DNA from: JBBRMQ01 sp038230775
GTDB lineage: Bacteria; Acidobacteriota; Thermoanaerobaculia; Gp7-AA8
Length of the DNA stretch: 26,918 bases
Assembly: GCA_038230775.1 (NCBI GenBank)
Contig: JBBRMQ010000025.1
Span: 1-26,918, forward strand
Direction of reading: 5' to 3'
A program made the translations under genes and the position numbers. Position 1 is the first letter of the stretch, and each line of letters begins with the position of its first letter. Of the stretch, positions 1-6,429 are shown in pieces. The notes under the pieces are model-generated. The model was not told the DNA's origin, did no database searches, and worked only from the letters and a program-made list of their open reading frames with translations.

Positions 1-469
1 GAATGACGAGGCTGTGAACGTCTTTGAACGTGCCGTCGCTCTGGGGCTGCGCGACGCGCTGCCGCACCGCGATACGAAGGTTGAACCGGAAGGTGAACGG
101 CTTGTTGTCGATCGAGACCGGCGCCGTCCACTTTCCGTCGTGGAAGGACGAGACGAGCAGTTCGCTCGACATCATGTTCGGCATCCGCAGCCAGAACACG
201 AACAGGGTCTGCGACTCCGCGTCGTACGCCAGTGCCGGGGTGGACTTCATCCCGAAGTTCTTCGACTCCGGGAGAATGGTCTGACTGGAATACGTTCCGC
301 GCTGAATGTTGAGAGCGATGAGGCTGCCGCTTCCGTCTTCGCCCTGCCGGACTTCCGCGGTGTAGACCGTGCCGTCTGGAATGAGGAGGACATCGCGCTC
401 CGGAGCTTCCGCTGCGTGGAGCGACAGTGCAGCAAACAAGAGGGCGCACGCCAGAACGGTACGTTTCAT
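1..469 (-). CDS. Secreted protein of unknown function, 3' end cut by window edge
   Basis: I read this frame directly on the minus strand; 156 codons are open and the gene continues past the left edge. The start ATG (469-467) overlaps the TGA of the TPR gene upstream (ATGA), so the two are probably translationally coupled. The N-terminus is a classical signal peptide: MKR, then a hydrophobic stretch (TVLACALLFAALSL) and a likely cleavage site after HAAEA near residue 22. The mature part is beta-rich with a stretch FVFWLRMPNMMSSELLVSS and then HDGKWTAPVSIDN, which recalls one blade of a sialidase/BNR-like propeller. That resemblance is weak and is inference only. No catalytic motif is visible in the part present. 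It is the last visible gene of the XRE-TPR-secreted unit. Confidence 0.8.
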   Translation of the reverse strand, partial: MKRTVLACALLFAALSLHAAEAPERDVLLIPDGTVYTAEVRQGEDGSGSLIALNIQRGTYSSQTILPESKNFGMKSTPALAYDAESQTLFVFWLRMPNMMSSELLVSSFHDGKWTAPVSIDNKPFTFRFNLRIAVRQRVAQPQSDGTFKDVHSLVI

Positions 470-1350
470 AGTTTGAGATTCACCATCGATCGAAGGTCGA
501 TCGCAAAAAGTAACGGTTTGAGATGCTGAAAGTCGGGGTAGAACTTCGAAAGCTCGTCGAAGTGATGATGTGCGAGCTCGACGTCGTCCGCTTCGTAAGC
601 CACTTCTCCCAACAGGTAGTGCGCGTTGCGAAGCTGACGGGGATCCGTCGCGAGCTCGAGTCCCGCTTCACCGAAACGCCGCGCTTCGTCGAGGTTCTTC
701 AGATTCACGTGGCCGAAAGAGAGATCGATGAACGCTTCGGCGCGATGCGTCGGTGAGGTGATCGATGGCAACGCCTTCTCGATCAGCTCCAGACCCGCTG
801 CGAACTGTCCGTCCAGAAGCATCGCGGCGCCTAGGTTCTCCAGCGTGATGCCGTAGGTCAGGCGATGCTCGTCGAGATCCGCGAGCTGCTCGATGAGACC
901 GACAGCCTGTTCGAAGCACTCGATGGCGCGCGAGAATTTGGAGTCGATGTCGTAGATGCTTCCCAGCTCGTTCAGCGCACCAATCTTCCAGAACGGCTCG
1001 TTGGCTTCCTCGGCTGTCTGCAGCGCAAGCTGCCCGTAGAACGTGGCGCGTTTCAGCTCGTTTTCCGTGCGGTACTTGAACACCAGCGCGTAGGCGGCGA
1101 GATAAACATGGCGCAGATTGCGGCGTCGCATCACGATCGTCGGCAGGGCCTGCACTTCGGGGCCCGATCGCTCGATCGCGATCATCGCGTCCGCTTTGTT
1201 GATGGAGATCAGCTCGCGCGTTTCCTCATCGATGGCCAGCGCGATTGCCTGGTCGTAGATCGGCAACGCGTCTTCGATGTTGCCGGCTCGCACCGAGGCC
1301 AGCGCGAGTTGTCGCAGGCGTTCCACTTCCGCAAAGGTTCGTTCAGACAT
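466..1350 (-). CDS. TPR-repeat protein
   Basis: This 294-aa protein has no signal peptide and is almost entirely helical. It contains several tetratricopeptide-like helix pairs, for example AGNIEDALPIYDQAIALA near residues 13-30, and FSRAIECFEQAVGLIEQ and LDEARRFGEAGLELA further on, so it is likely a cytoplasmic protein-protein interaction scaffold. I chose ATG 1350 (MSERTF) because GGGAGAGGGTGG lies just upstream and the overlap with the XRE gene is then only 8 bp. A GTG at 1368 would add six residues. It is coupled downstream to the secreted protein through an ATGA overlap. Pairing with an XRE regulator in one operon suggests it senses or transmits a signal to that regulator, but no partner can be proved here. 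Confidence 0.85.
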   Translation of the reverse strand: MSERTFAEVERLRQLALASVRAGNIEDALPIYDQAIALAIDEETRELISINKADAMIAIERSGPEVQALPTIVMRRRNLRHVYLAAYALVFKYRTENELKRATFYGQLALQTAEEANEPFWKIGALNELGSIYDIDSKFSRAIECFEQAVGLIEQLADLDEHRLTYGITLENLGAAMLLDGQFAAGLELIEKALPSITSPTHRAEAFIDLSFGHVNLKNLDEARRFGEAGLELATDPRQLRNAHYLLGEVAYEADDVELAHHHFDELSKFYPDFQHLKPLLFAIDLRSMVNLKL

Positions 1351-1705
1351 CGCCACCCTCTCCCTCACCGTTGTCCGAATCCGAACTTCCTTCCTGCGAC
1401 CGCTTGAACTCGATGAAGCTCTCGACTTCCTTCTGCGCCGCGGGGCTCAGTGTCTTGAGCTTGTCGAAGACCGACTCGATGCGATTGCCTTCATCGAAGA
1501 AGTCGCCGATGCTGAGATCGAAGGTCTGCAGGACTTTGAGAAGCGTGTCGAGGCCAACCTTGTACTCGCCCTGTTCCATGCGCGAGAGATCGGACTGATG
1601 AATGCCGATTCGTTCGGCGAGCTCCACCTGCGTCAGCTTGCGCTGGCGACGGAGCTGTCGGATCTTCCGTCCGACGAGTTCGACTTGCCGCTTATGTACC
1701 TGCAT
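1343..1705 (-). CDS. XRE/Cro-family HTH transcriptional regulator
   Basis: This 120-aa protein has an N-terminal helix-turn-helix of the Cro/C1 type. The core LTQVELAERIGIHQSDLSRME (about residues 24-44) has the usual spacing of a recognition helix that starts at the second helix, followed by VGLDTLLKVLQTFDLSIGDFF. The C-terminal tail holds LSPAAQKEVESFIEFKRS, an element common after such domains, and ends in an acidic Gly/Ser/Asp run. The ATG at 1705 is preferred over an upstream start at 1774, because the 23 extra residues would cover the divergent promoter region. It is the first gene of a unit with the TPR and secreted genes. The palindrome at 1744-1759 overlaps its own predicted -10, so autoregulation is likely (inference). 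Confidence 0.88.
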   Translation of the reverse strand: MQVHKRQVELVGRKIRQLRRQRKLTQVELAERIGIHQSDLSRMEQGEYKVGLDTLLKVLQTFDLSIGDFFDEGNRIESVFDKLKTLSPAAQKEVESFIEFKRSQEGSSDSDNGEGEGGDV

Positions 1706-1709
1706 TTCG

Positions 1710-1738
1710 TTGACTTTTATGCTATTGCAAAATAAAGT
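1710..1738 (+). promoter_or_regulatory. Predicted promoter of the ABC-2 permease gene
   Basis: TTGACT (1710-1715), a 17-bp spacer and TAAAGT (1733-1738) face right toward the permease start at 1785. It overlaps the divergent XRE promoter region, so one regulator could govern both directions. The -10 matches consensus at four of six positions. Confidence 0.4.
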
Positions 1739-1743
1739 GAAGT

Positions 1744-1759
1744 TCAATCTACGGATTGA
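1744..1759. promoter_or_regulatory. 16-bp palindrome, candidate XRE operator
   Basis: TCAATC (1744-1749) and GATTGA (1754-1759) form a perfect 6-bp inverted repeat around TACG. It overlaps the -10 of the leftward promoter and sits at the expected start point of the rightward one. XRE-family dimers typically bind palindromes of this size, so this is a plausible operator for the adjacent regulator. Confidence 0.4.
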
Positions 1760-1774
1760 CGCCCCTTCTGTCAA
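1746..1774 (-). promoter_or_regulatory. Predicted sigma70-like promoter of the XRE-TPR operon
   Basis: On the minus strand TTGACA (1774-1769, perfect -35) is followed by a 17-bp spacer and TAGATT (1751-1746, four of six matches to TATAAT). Transcription would start about 35 bases before ATG 1705. The -10 lies inside the palindrome at 1744-1759. Confidence 0.5.
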
Positions 1775-1784
1775 GCTCCCGAGG

Positions 1785-2546
1785 ATGTCTAAGTCGAATC
1801 ACTTTCATCTGTTGCGGGAGCTCGTCAAACGAGACTTTACCGCGCGGTTCACCGGTTCGGCTCTCGGCATCTTCTGGGCAGTCATCCAACCGTTGACGCT
1901 CGTTGTCCTCTATTGGTTCGTTTTCACGAAGATTTTTACCAGGGGAACCGGGACGCGCGACGCCGGCTACATCAGCTTCCTCATCACCGGTCTGCTGCCG
2001 TGGCTCGGATTCAACGAGGGGCTGATCCGATCCACGACGAGCATCGTCGACAACTCCAGCATGGTGCGAAGGCTCACGTTCCGGAGCGAGTTACTCATCG
2101 TCGTACCGAACGCGTCCGCACTGATGCTCGAGACGATCGGCCTCCTCCTCTTCGCCGGGTTCCGACTGCTGGGAGGGGAGGGATTGCGCGGGATCTGGGT
2201 CCTTCCCTTTGCTCTGCTCCTCCAATTTTCACTGCAGGTCGGCCTCGGCTGGTTCCTGGCGCCGGCCTACGTCTTTTTTCGCGACCTTCTGCCTATTCTC
2301 GGCTTCGGGCTCTCCGTGATGTTCTACCTGAGTCCGATCCTCTACGCCTCGTCCGGCCGCTTCGATGCGGTCCTGGCGTGGAATCCAATGACGCCCCTGC
2401 TCGGTTTGTTTCGCAGCGCGATCCTCTCCGCTGCGTTACCTGAGATCGGCTCACTCGTATTTCTACTGGTCGTCTCAGTCGCGTTCTTCACGGGAGGTCT
2501 TGCGTACTTCCGGCGCGCGCAGGGCACGCTCGCAGACGTAATCTGA
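1785..2546 (+). CDS. wzm: ABC-2 type polysaccharide export permease (Wzm-like)
   Basis: This 253-aa inner-membrane permease carries the N-terminal signature of O-antigen/teichoic acid exporters: LLRELVKRDFTARFTGSALGIFWAVIQPL (residues about 8-36, positively charged amphipathic segment then first membrane helix). About six hydrophobic segments follow, with the typical GLLPWLGFNEG and YLSPILYAS loops, and the protein ends in YFRRAQGTLADVI. The family pairs with a Wzt-type ATPase to move lipid-linked glycans across the inner membrane. I start it at ATG 1785, because the upstream in-frame extension covers the XRE gene and promoter region and shows no family similarity. The matching ATPase is not adjacent but 8.4 kb downstream (10924). 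The FG-GAP gene follows after 37 bp. Confidence 0.9.
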   Translation: MSKSNHFHLLRELVKRDFTARFTGSALGIFWAVIQPLTLVVLYWFVFTKIFTRGTGTRDAGYISFLITGLLPWLGFNEGLIRSTTSIVDNSSMVRRLTFRSELLIVVPNASALMLETIGLLLFAGFRLLGGEGLRGIWVLPFALLLQFSLQVGLGWFLAPAYVFFRDLLPILGFGLSVMFYLSPILYASSGRFDAVLAWNPMTPLLGLFRSAILSAALPEIGSLVFLLVVSVAFFTGGLAYFRRAQGTLADVI

Positions 2547-2583
2547 CACGGCGACTCGCCCATTTCATCAGGAGATCGAATTC

Positions 2584-4290
2584 ATGAAGAAGTTTTTTTT
2601 GTCGATGTGCGCGGCACTCATGTTGTCGGCGATTGCCGCGATCGGTGCTGCGCAGACGAACCCGCAGGCCGGCATGGGACCGACGCCGACGTACCTCAAG
2701 GCGGAGACCGCTGAGCAGCGGAAGACGCGCCTCGGCACCGCGGAGGATCCCGGACTGGATCCCGATCCAGATAAGCACTTCTACCGGTTCGGCAAGTCGT
2801 TTCACATCGAAAAGACGTTGCGGAGATACGCGGTGTGGGATCAGCCGGAGGGCTTCGTCCGGCCGATGGGAAACACGCCGGCGGAGTTCGAGCTGTATCA
2901 GCTCAACAATGAATTCATCTGGGCCTGGATCCCCGACCTCCCGCCACCGACGCCGATCGAGCAGAACACCGAACCACCGGCGGACAAGTACGACGACCGG
3001 ACGTACGCCTTTCTCAAAGACGTACGGTCGCAGTTCACGAGGATGATGCCCGAGGCGAGCGGCAAGACCGTTCATTTCCGCGAGTCATCGTCCGGTTTAC
3101 CAACGGGCGGCTCGTGGCGCAACTCGCTCGCGGTCGCCGACATGAATGAGGATGGCTGTCCCGATCTCATCACGCCGCCCGAGCGCAAGGGAAGCAACAT
3201 TCCGGTGATTTTTCTCGGCGACTGCAAGGGCAACTGGAAATACTGGGCCGAAGCAAAGTTCCCGCAGGCCCTGGACTACGGCAGCGTTGCCACTGCGGAT
3301 TTCAACAAGGACGGGCACGTCGATCTCGTCTTCGCCGTTCATCTCCGTGGCCTCTTCGTTTTTCTCGGCGATGGCAAGGGACATTTCACCGACGCTAGCG
3401 AAGGACTGCCGCGCGACTTCCCGACGCGTCGGGTGGTCGTTGCCGATCTCGATCACGATGGCTATCCCGACATCGCCGCGGCGAGTGAGGGTCCCTCGCA
3501 GCAGCAGCCCGAGGGATTCGCGCCGTTGCGCGGATATCTGAATCGGAAGAAGGGCAGGAGCTGGACCGGAGTGGCGATCTCGGCCCTCGATGCAAAGTTA
3601 GGCGGCGACTGGCTGTCGACGGGCAACTTCAACGAGGACGCGTATCCTGACTTCGTCGCGTCGAGCGTGATCTACGGCTCGATGGATGTGGCGTTCGTCA
3701 GCACGAAACCGAAGATGTGGAAGAAGGTGGATTCGAACGGCACCCTTCTTCCGTCGCTCTCGTACTACCTCGCGAGTACGGCGGGACACTTCTCGTCGAA
3801 GACGCACGATGACGCGATCATCTCGTACGTTCGCTACTGGCCCGCGGACGTCAATACGTCTCGCGTGCCCCGCCCCGAGCTGTACGAAGTCTCGAGCATC
3901 GATCGCCTGGTCTTCTCGAAAGACGAGGTGCGGCGCGAGTCGGTAGCGCGTTTCGAGGGTCACGGCGGAGTGAGTGGTCTCGCCTCCGCGGATTTCGACG
4001 GCGACAAGAATCTCGACCTCGTGTACATCGTGGAGAATCCGCGAGCGATCGGCATCCTGCTCGGCGACGGGCATGGTGGATTCCGCACTGCGGCGATCGA
4101 CGGCATCACGATGGCGACGCACCGGATCTACGACGTGAAAGTCGCGGACGTGAACAACGACAAGAGGCCGGACATCATCGTGATGTACGAGGCGGAGGGG
4201 CCGCGGACGGTCACCGATCGTGGAGGTTCGATCCGGGTGTATCTGAATGAAGGAACGGACAGGGTTCCGCCGCCAGCTGCGGCGCAGTAA
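2584..4290 (+). CDS. Secreted FG-GAP/VCBS repeat (integrin-alpha-like propeller) protein
   Basis: This 568-aa protein starts with a signal peptide (MKKFFLSMCAALMLSAIAAIG, cleavage likely near GAAQ at residue 24). The N-terminal 160 residues have no recognised domain. From about residue 185 there are six calcium-loop FG-GAP repeats: ADMNEDGCPDL (185), ADFNKDGHVDL (238), ADLDHDGYPDI (287), GNFNEDAYPDF (347), ADFDGDKNLDL (469) and ADVNNDKRPDI (520). Six or seven such DxNxDGxxD units usually fold into a beta-propeller. The interval from 360 to 468 without a repeat may hold a degenerate blade. A good Shine-Dalgarno (AGGAGA, 8 bp before ATG) fixes the start. It probably acts outside the cytoplasmic membrane in binding or adhesion; the ligand is unknown. 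Confidence 0.88.
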   Translation: MKKFFLSMCAALMLSAIAAIGAAQTNPQAGMGPTPTYLKAETAEQRKTRLGTAEDPGLDPDPDKHFYRFGKSFHIEKTLRRYAVWDQPEGFVRPMGNTPAEFELYQLNNEFIWAWIPDLPPPTPIEQNTEPPADKYDDRTYAFLKDVRSQFTRMMPEASGKTVHFRESSSGLPTGGSWRNSLAVADMNEDGCPDLITPPERKGSNIPVIFLGDCKGNWKYWAEAKFPQALDYGSVATADFNKDGHVDLVFAVHLRGLFVFLGDGKGHFTDASEGLPRDFPTRRVVVADLDHDGYPDIAAASEGPSQQQPEGFAPLRGYLNRKKGRSWTGVAISALDAKLGGDWLSTGNFNEDAYPDFVASSVIYGSMDVAFVSTKPKMWKKVDSNGTLLPSLSYYLASTAGHFSSKTHDDAIISYVRYWPADVNTSRVPRPELYEVSSIDRLVFSKDEVRRESVARFEGHGGVSGLASADFDGDKNLDLVYIVENPRAIGILLGDGHGGFRTAAIDGITMATHRIYDVKVADVNNDKRPDIIVMYEAEGPRTVTDRGGSIRVYLNEGTDRVPPPAAAQ

Positions 4291-4348
4291 GGGCCGGAGG
4301 TATGAGTCGTGCACCCCGCGGCTCGCGTGCCGTCCGAGAGATTCTTAC

Positions 4349-4376
4349 TTGTTGCGGAATGGCGTTTCGCTATAAT
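4349..4376 (+). promoter_or_regulatory. Predicted distal promoter of the 566-aa surface protein gene
   Basis: A perfect TATAAT (4371-4376) is preceded at 16 bp by TTGTTG (4349-4354). A transcript from here would have a leader of about 190 bases before ATG 4576. The interval 4291-4575 holds no convincing gene; besides two promoters it holds a small hairpin and a short leader ORF. Confidence 0.4.
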
Positions 4377-4435
4377 GCCGGCGAATTTGAACGCGCCTTC
4401 GTATGGGGTAACATCATAAAAATGCCACGAAGGGC

Positions 4436-4464
4436 TTGACTTCGTTCGCCTGTGACAATACTGT
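4436..4464 (+). promoter_or_regulatory. Predicted proximal promoter of the 566-aa surface protein gene
   Basis: TTGACT (4436-4441), a 17-bp spacer and TACTGT (4459-4464) form a second promoter-like element downstream of the TATAAT at 4371. The -10 overlaps a perfect inverted repeat, CTGTTT-AGCA-AAACAG (4461-4476), which could be an operator or a 5' hairpin. The leader from this start would be about 105 bases. Confidence 0.35.
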
Positions 4465-4502
4465 TTAGCAAAACAGAAAGAAAAAATCCGACGCGGGAGG
4501 TG

Positions 4503-4559
4503 ATGATATCGTCGCAAGAGGGTGACCGCGGTTCAAACATGAAGTCATCAATCAACTGA
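4503..4559 (+). other. Possible 18-codon leader ORF behind a near-complete anti-SD match
   Basis: GGAGGTGAT (4496-4504) matches the complement of the conserved 16S 3' tail over nine bases, a very long Shine-Dalgarno. It merges into ATG 4503, which opens an 18-codon frame (MISSQEGDRGSNMKSSIN) ending at TGA 4557-4559, 16 bases before the main start. The 2-base SD-to-ATG gap is too short for efficient initiation, so this may be a ribosome standby site instead of a real peptide gene. Confidence 0.25.
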
Positions 4560-4575
4560 TGTGTAGGAGAAAAAA

Positions 4576-6276
4576 ATGAAGAAATTTACGGTACTGGCCC
4601 TCTTGGCCGCCGTTGTGATGGCCGCGCCGGTTTTCGCGGTTCAGCGCAACGTGATCCCGAATCCGGCATTCATCGTGCCGGGCGCGTCCGCCGGTCCGGC
4701 GGGTGCATTGGGACCTGCAACATCGAACAACAATGATTCGTGCGACATCGGCGTCACGCCGGCCGCGACGCTTCTTCTGCCGTACTTCGAAGTGGAAACG
4801 GCGGGAGCGGCGGGCACTGGCCCGACGACTCTGTTCACGATCACCAACACGAGCCGCTTCGCGCAGATCGCCCACGTTACGCTGTGGACCGACCTGTCGG
4901 CGCCGGTTCTCGACTTCAACATCTTCCTGACGGGCTATGACGTGCAGTCGATCAATCTGTACGACGTCATCGTTCGCGGGGCGGTGGGTTCGGGCACCAG
5001 CTCGAGCACGGTCCCGGGCGTTGCCTCGGGCGTCACGGGCGTGAATTCTACGCCGGCGGCGAATAACGCCAACACGAACATCCAGGCGACCGTTTTCACC
5101 GCAGGCGTTTCGAACAGCTGCGTTGGCCTTCCGGGCCAGCTCCCGCCGTCGAACGTCACCTTCGAGCTGAACGCACTCACGACGGGAACGTCGGGTGGCA
5201 GCTGCGCGACCGCCATCGGCCTCAACCATGGCACGCGTGCAATCGGTTACGTCACGGTCGACCTCGTTGCGAACTGCAACACGTCGCTCCCGACGGATCC
5301 GGGCTACCTCAACACGTTGCTCTATGACAACGTTCTCATCGGCGACTACCAGCAGCTCGGACCGAGCCCCACGGGCTCCACGGCTGGCTCCGGTTTTGAC
5401 GCCGGTGGCAGCGAAATGGTCCACATCCGTGCAGTGCCGGAAGGCGGACCCTCCATCGTCGCCGGTGGCGCAGTCGCCCCGACGAACCTGCCGTTCACGT
5501 TCTACAACCGCTACGAGAACACCGTCGGTTACACCATCAACCAGGATCGTCGCCAGCCGCTGCCGTCGCAGTGGGCAGCTCGCTGGATCGGTGGCACGCT
5601 GACGAACAGCGGTGTGACCGTTACCTTCAACACCGATTACAAGATCTGGCGCGAAGGCTTCACTGGCGCCACGGCTTGCCCGGTGACCACGAACTCGACG
5701 ATGCCGGCCACCGCGGTCCGCTTCGACGAGGCGGAAAATTCATTCGGCATCACCCAGGGCTGCCCGGTTTCGCCGTGCCCGACCGTTTCCGGTTCGACTC
5801 TCCCTGAGACGTCCCGCGTTGCAGTCGGTACCACCGCTGGCACCGCTACCTCTGGTACTCCGGCAGCGAATGCTCTGTTCCCGCCGCTCGTCAGCACCAA
5901 CCTCAGCGTCGGTGGTTGGACGTACCTGAACCTCTCGAGCGGTGGCAGTGGCACCGTTCTCACGGCTTCGCGCGCAGGCTTCGGCGGCGCCGCGACCGTT
6001 CCGGCTGGCAGCAACGCAGCTGGTACGGCAGCAACGTTCACTCGTACGACGAGCCAGAACTGGGTCATCGTCTCGATGTTCGGCAACCTCGGCACTCAGC
6101 GCCTGGCTGTCGACTTCAACGCCGCATGGCTTGGCAACGGCTGCACGCCGGCTCCGGCCCCGGGCGCTGCGATCGGACCTCAGATGTTTGCTGAGCCGAC
6201 CGGCACGCTCGTTTGCAACACCACCGCCGGACCCTGCGTCGTTGGTGTTACGGCCATCCCGGTTCCCAATCCATAA
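4576..6276 (+). CDS. Secreted Ser/Thr/Gly/Ala-rich surface-type protein, function unknown
   Basis: This 566-aa protein has a signal peptide (MKKFTVLALLAAVVMAAPVFA, cleavage after residue 21). The N-terminal region contains CDIGVTPAATLLLPYFEVE followed by LFTITNTSRFAQIAHVTLWTD and LTGYDVQSINLYDVI. I recall this pattern from unnamed secreted proteins of Acidobacteriota-like genomes, though I cannot name a family. The rest is low-complexity beta-type sequence rich in G, A, S, T and N, with eleven or so scattered cysteines that could form disulfides. No enzyme motif is seen. An AGGAG six bases before ATG fixes the start. Two candidate promoters, a long leader, a strong Shine-Dalgarno and a near-perfect terminator point to high expression, as for an abundant envelope protein; that role is inferred. 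Confidence 0.85.
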   Translation: MKKFTVLALLAAVVMAAPVFAVQRNVIPNPAFIVPGASAGPAGALGPATSNNNDSCDIGVTPAATLLLPYFEVETAGAAGTGPTTLFTITNTSRFAQIAHVTLWTDLSAPVLDFNIFLTGYDVQSINLYDVIVRGAVGSGTSSSTVPGVASGVTGVNSTPAANNANTNIQATVFTAGVSNSCVGLPGQLPPSNVTFELNALTTGTSGGSCATAIGLNHGTRAIGYVTVDLVANCNTSLPTDPGYLNTLLYDNVLIGDYQQLGPSPTGSTAGSGFDAGGSEMVHIRAVPEGGPSIVAGGAVAPTNLPFTFYNRYENTVGYTINQDRRQPLPSQWAARWIGGTLTNSGVTVTFNTDYKIWREGFTGATACPVTTNSTMPATAVRFDEAENSFGITQGCPVSPCPTVSGSTLPETSRVAVGTTAGTATSGTPAANALFPPLVSTNLSVGGWTYLNLSSGGSGTVLTASRAGFGGAATVPAGSNAAGTAATFTRTTSQNWVIVSMFGNLGTQRLAVDFNAAWLGNGCTPAPAPGAAIGPQMFAEPTGTLVCNTTAGPCVVGVTAIPVPNP

Positions 6277-6304
6277 GCTTATATTCCAAGCAGTTTGCCG
6301 TTCA

Positions 6305-6335
6305 GGCGGGCCGGTTTTCCGGCCCGCCTTTTTTT
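6305..6335 (+). terminator. Rho-independent terminator of the 566-aa surface protein gene
   Basis: GGCGGGCCGG and CCGGCCCGCC form a perfect 10-bp stem around a TTTT loop, followed by seven T residues (6329-6335). It lies 28 bases after the stop codon. Confidence 0.93.
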
Positions 6336-6363
6336 GACATTCGGCAGTTTCATGTCATAAAAT
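6334..6363 (+). promoter_or_regulatory. Strong sigma70-like promoter of the PKD-repeat protein gene
   Basis: TTGACA (6334-6339, perfect) and TAAAAT (6358-6363, five of six) are separated by 18 bp. The -35 begins inside the T-tract of the preceding terminator, so the upstream transcript ends where this promoter starts. The leader would be about 60 bases. Confidence 0.6.
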
Positions 6364-6429
6364 AACTACGCGTCCACGAGGGCGCAATCACTCAAAACCG
6401 TCCATGATTTCTGGCGAGGGGGATCTGCC

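Noticed and set aside
14..529. Open frame of 171 codons on the plus strand at the left edge
   Set aside because: It is opposite a minus-strand gene with a signal peptide and ATGA coupling; the plus translation is Arg-rich and motif-free.
4370..4555. 61-codon minus-strand frame in the leader region
   Set aside because: No ribosome site or recognisable domain; it overlaps promoter signals of the plus strand.
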